Shown here piece by piece: positions 61,997 to 64,000 of a stretch of 64,000 nt of DNA. The stretch spans positions 124,001-188,000 of the forward strand of contig NZ_LOHF01000003.1 in the NCBI RefSeq assembly GCF_002158995.1. The letters are read 5' to 3'. The position numbers were made by a program, and so were the translations under genes. The notes beneath the pieces were generated by a model, which was given only the letters and a program-made list of their open reading frames with translations, was not told the origin of the DNA and did no database searches. Each line of letters opens with the position of its first letter. The first letter of the stretch is position 1. Source of the stretch: Pseudomonas caspiana (GTDB lineage: Bacteria; Pseudomonadota; Gammaproteobacteria; Pseudomonadales; Pseudomonadaceae).

Positions 61997-62585
61997 TCTA
62001 GCACTTCTGTTGTGGGCCGGCTCACTTCGCCGGCCTTCAACAATCGGTCCTACGGCGTACACGCCAAACCTCTTGAACTGCCGCAACGCCCCTTCCCCGC
62101 TTGACCCACGTTTACTCTCGTAAAGCTCAATCGTGTCGCCCGACGCAAATCTCCCCGTCAAGCTCATACCTATCTGACCCCACCAACACCGTATTCCTAC
62201 GCACCCTGTAGCGATTTCCATCAATACTTTCCGAAGATTCCAGCGTATCTCTGAAGTTACGCCTACGCTGATATTCAATCGGGGATATGCCGTCGTATAC
62301 CTTGATGTGTTGCGGGAAAATGCTGCCGCTCAGGTACACGCTTCACGCTCTGAACAGAAAGGTGTCCAGCCGCGCAGCTAAATACGGGCTTTTGCTAACA
62401 AAAACAGGCAGAATTGGCGCGCTCATCGGGTCGGTAACCGGCCTTGATGACAGAAAAATGTACCGAGGGAATTAAATTCACACCTGTAACGTCATATTGA
62501 TGGACGCATTTGGATGTACTCGGCAACTATTACCACGCAAAGGCAAACGCCAGCCTCCTGCTGAGAGGCCATCAAGGAAACGATT
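61997..62585. other. gntP-rsmE intergenic region, 590 bases
   Basis: No convincing gene is present. A minus frame from 62339 to 62127 (70 codons) with HIKVYDGISPIEYQRRRNFR is possibly a remnant; the adjacent minus frame continues GRFASGDTIELYESK past its stop, so a frameshifted relic is possible. The region must also hold the rsmE promoter. Confidence 0.4.
62127..62339 (-). pseudogene. Possible frameshifted remnant, unrecognised
   Basis: A 70-codon minus-strand frame beginning MYLSGSIFPQHIKVYDGISP and ending GEICVGRHD. A second minus frame carries on beyond the stop with TIELYESKRGSSGEG. No ribosome site or family is seen. I am unsure that it ever was a gene. Confidence 0.2.
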
Positions 62586-62774
62586 ATGTTGATACTCACC
62601 CGCAAAGTAGGCGAAAGCATAAACATTGGTGACGAGATTACCGTCACGATTCTGGGCGTTCAGGGCCTTCAGGTACGCCTGGGCATCAACGCACCAAAAA
62701 ATGTTTCTGTGCATCGTGAAGAAATCTACAAACGCATCCAGGCAGAACTTGCCCCGAACCAAGACCCACAATGA
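62586..62774 (+). CDS. rsmE: CsrA/RsmA-family RNA-binding regulator, RsmE-like
   Basis: This 62-residue post-transcriptional regulator binds GGA motifs in mRNA leaders and is titrated by Gac-controlled small RNAs. The sequence [20 protein letters not shown] and the RNA-binding [12 protein letters not shown] are canonical. It resembles RsmE (start [15 protein letters not shown]) more than RsmA (LILTRRVGETLMVGD). The leader CAAGGAAACG just before the ATG carries a GGA in the Shine-Dalgarno, suggesting self-control. Confidence 0.9.
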   Translation: MLILTRKVGESINIGDEITVTILGVQGLQVRLGINAPKNVSVHREEIYKRIQAELAPNQDPQ

Positions 62775-62827
62775 CCTGATCGTTCCCCCTATTCAAACCG
62801 GGTTGCTTCATATCAGGCAGGTCGGCC

Positions 62828-62853
62828 ACGGCGTCTTCGGACGCCGTTTTTTA
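62828..62853 (+). terminator. rsmE intrinsic terminator
   Basis: ACGGCGTC, loop TTCG, GACGCCGT and TTTTT form a UUCG-capped terminator 54 bases past the rsmE stop. Confidence 0.93.
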
Positions 62854-63064
62854 TGCCCCTTCGTTTATAGCCTCCAGTCTTCACAAGCCTCCACGGCGCT
62901 CAATATGTGGCTATTAGCCGCTTACGACCACTTGTCCGCCACCTAGAACTCCTGCTGAAAATCCTCACTCAACCCCATGAACACAAGGATCGATGCAAAG
63001 CCCGTAGTCAGTTGTGAGCCAAGCACGCTCTTCATTTTCATGAACAGCAAAACGGTGAATAACA

Positions 63065-63796
63065 ATGGACACAACGTCGCAAAACCCGACCGGCACCACA
63101 AACCAGAATAATGACCCGCCGCAGGATCACCTGCACCATCTGCAAGAAGACGCAGTCGCAGCGATCAACAGCGCCAAGGAGCATGGCTCAGCTCAGTTTG
63201 AGCAATATCGCGACACGGCCGTCGATCAGATCGAAAACCTGGCCCACTCCGCTCAGTCTGCCGCCGAGCAGATGCAGGATGGTGACACGTTGGGGCTTTC
63301 TCACTACGTGACCGACCTTGCTCAGAACATGACTACGCTGGCCGGTAATCTGCGCGGTAAAAGCATCGATGAACTGCTGCAACAGGCAGGCAAACTGGCT
63401 CGGGATAATCCGGCGCTGTTTGTCACCGGCAGCGTGGCATTAGGCTTTGGTTTGTCGCGCTTTCTCAAGGCTTCCAATTCGGGCCAGTCCCCTACCGAGG
63501 CGTTCGGCACAGAGCCGCCCGACACGAGGCCCGTAAGGCCAAACGATGAATTGGGCAGCGATTATCAGACAGAGTCGAGCCCGATTGTCGAAGCAGATCA
63601 TGTGCCTCCCGTTGCCCATGCCCACATGGGTGATGTCTATCACAGTGGCAGGCCCGGCGTTGTCGACCGAAGCGCTACGCCTGATGCTGCGTCGGGGGCC
63701 GCAATTGCGGACGGGCCGAATGGAGGTATATCCGATGACGATCTGACCGAGGCTGCCCGGAATAAAGAAGGGCTGTCACGAGGAGGTGTGCAATGA
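63065..63796 (+). CDS. Membrane-anchored hypothetical protein, YqjD/ElaB-like region
   Basis: The 243-residue protein has a polar, Gln/Asn/His-rich start, a helical region with DAVAAINSAKEHGSAQFEQY and QQAGKLARDNPALFVTGSVA, where ARDNPALFVTGSVALGFGLS looks like the C-terminal anchor of YqjD/ElaB proteins, then a disordered C-terminal region rich in Pro, Asp and Gly. Its stop overlaps the start of the next gene (ATGA). The function is unknown; a link with the inner membrane is likely. Confidence 0.7.
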   Translation: MDTTSQNPTGTTNQNNDPPQDHLHHLQEDAVAAINSAKEHGSAQFEQYRDTAVDQIENLAHSAQSAAEQMQDGDTLGLSHYVTDLAQNMTTLAGNLRGKSIDELLQQAGKLARDNPALFVTGSVALGFGLSRFLKASNSGQSPTEAFGTEPPDTRPVRPNDELGSDYQTESSPIVEADHVPPVAHAHMGDVYHSGRPGVVDRSATPDAASGAAIADGPNGGISDDDLTEAARNKEGLSRGGVQ

Positions 63797-64000
63797 CCAC
63801 TTCTCCCAATACACCTCCTGAAGGCGATACCTCGGCGCTGGGCTTGATCCGCCAGTTGGCACATGAAGTTCCGGCCCTGCTCAGCAAAGAGCTGGCGTTA
63901 GCCAAAGCGGAAGTCAGAGAGTCGATCAACGCCGCAAAAGCGGGCGTTGCGGCCGTCAGCGGCGGCGCAGTGGTCATGCTGGCCGGGCTGGTCATCGTGC
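63793..64000 (+). CDS. Phage holin family / YqjE-like membrane protein (3' end cut)
   Basis: The start MTTSPNTPPEGDTSALGLIR, then RQLAHEVPALLSKELALAKA and the hydrophobic GGAVVMLAGLVIV, fits the Phage_holin_3_6/YqjE family, usually about 130 residues, of which about 69 are visible. The ATG overlaps the stop of the upstream gene, with AGGAGG upstream. In many pseudomonads a DUF3618 gene follows. Confidence 0.8.
   Translation, partial: MTTSPNTPPEGDTSALGLIRQLAHEVPALLSKELALAKAEVRESINAAKAGVAAVSGGAVVMLAGLVIV

Noticed and set aside
62015..62035. GGCCGG...CCGGCC hairpin as the gntP terminator
   Set aside because: A stem is present, but no T run follows (TTCAAC), so I do not list it as a terminator.
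60599..62278. A 559-codon minus-strand frame opposite gntP
   Set aside because: It is the mirror of gntP with many His, Gln and Asn, as expected from a shadow frame. Only its first 80 codons lie in non-coding DNA.

Overview
The window is chromosomal core DNA of a fluorescent pseudomonad. Supporting evidence: the gene sets ppsA/ppsR, prp, cysH/cysB, lolCDE, gap/mfd, psrA/lexA/sulA, topA and fadBA carry protein sequences of Pseudomonas type and, from memory of P. aeruginosa PAO1, mostly keep its gene neighbourhoods (the PA1750-PA1770 block and the PA2986-PA3020 block). An RsmE-type csrA paralogue, an OprI lipoprotein and many REP doublets (REPINs) of the GTGGGAGC...CTTGCTCGCGAT kind fit the P. 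fluorescens/P. syringae side of the genus. I cannot name the species. I see no rRNA, tRNA, insertion sequence, prophage or CRISPR array.

Layout. 1-10.4 kb: ppsA (3' part cut by the left edge) is divergent from its regulator ppsR. The 2-methylcitrate (propionate) operon then runs leftward as prpR-prpB-prpC-acnD-prpF, with no prpD. 10.7-13.8 kb: a three-gene envelope cluster encodes a retropepsin-like protease, a large membrane protein and an ATP-grasp ligase. 13.9-19.8 kb: pabB, cysH, cysB, a universal stress protein, a thioredoxin-like protein and a DAHP synthase. 19.8-30.8 kb: a small GNAT protein, oprI, queF, a cupredoxin, lolCDE, a PilZ protein, a cytosolic glycerophosphodiesterase, sthA and a citrate-type MFS carrier. 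30.9-44.5 kb: gap (long form) divergent from mfd, csiV-like, a SWIM/SNF2 helicase, mtnP, nagZ, psrA divergent from lexA-sulA, and two small conserved genes. 44.7-57.1 kb: topA, fadBA, a candidate small RNA, a second universal stress gene, a Uup-type ABC-F protein and slt. 57.4-64 kb: glpQ, the gluconate regulon gntR/gntK/gntP, rsmE, and the start of a YqjD/YqjE-like membrane-protein cluster cut by the right edge.

Regulatory DNA that can be read directly: two LexA boxes before lexA-sulA; two abutting PsrA-type palindromes before psrA; two TGTCGACA palindromes flanking the prpR promoter region; three matching palindromes in the gluconate regulon; and clear intrinsic terminators after most transcription units. 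The least explained pieces are the structured, terminator-ended segment at about 51.54-51.68 kb, the 600-base gap before oprI, and the 590-base gap between gntP and rsmE.
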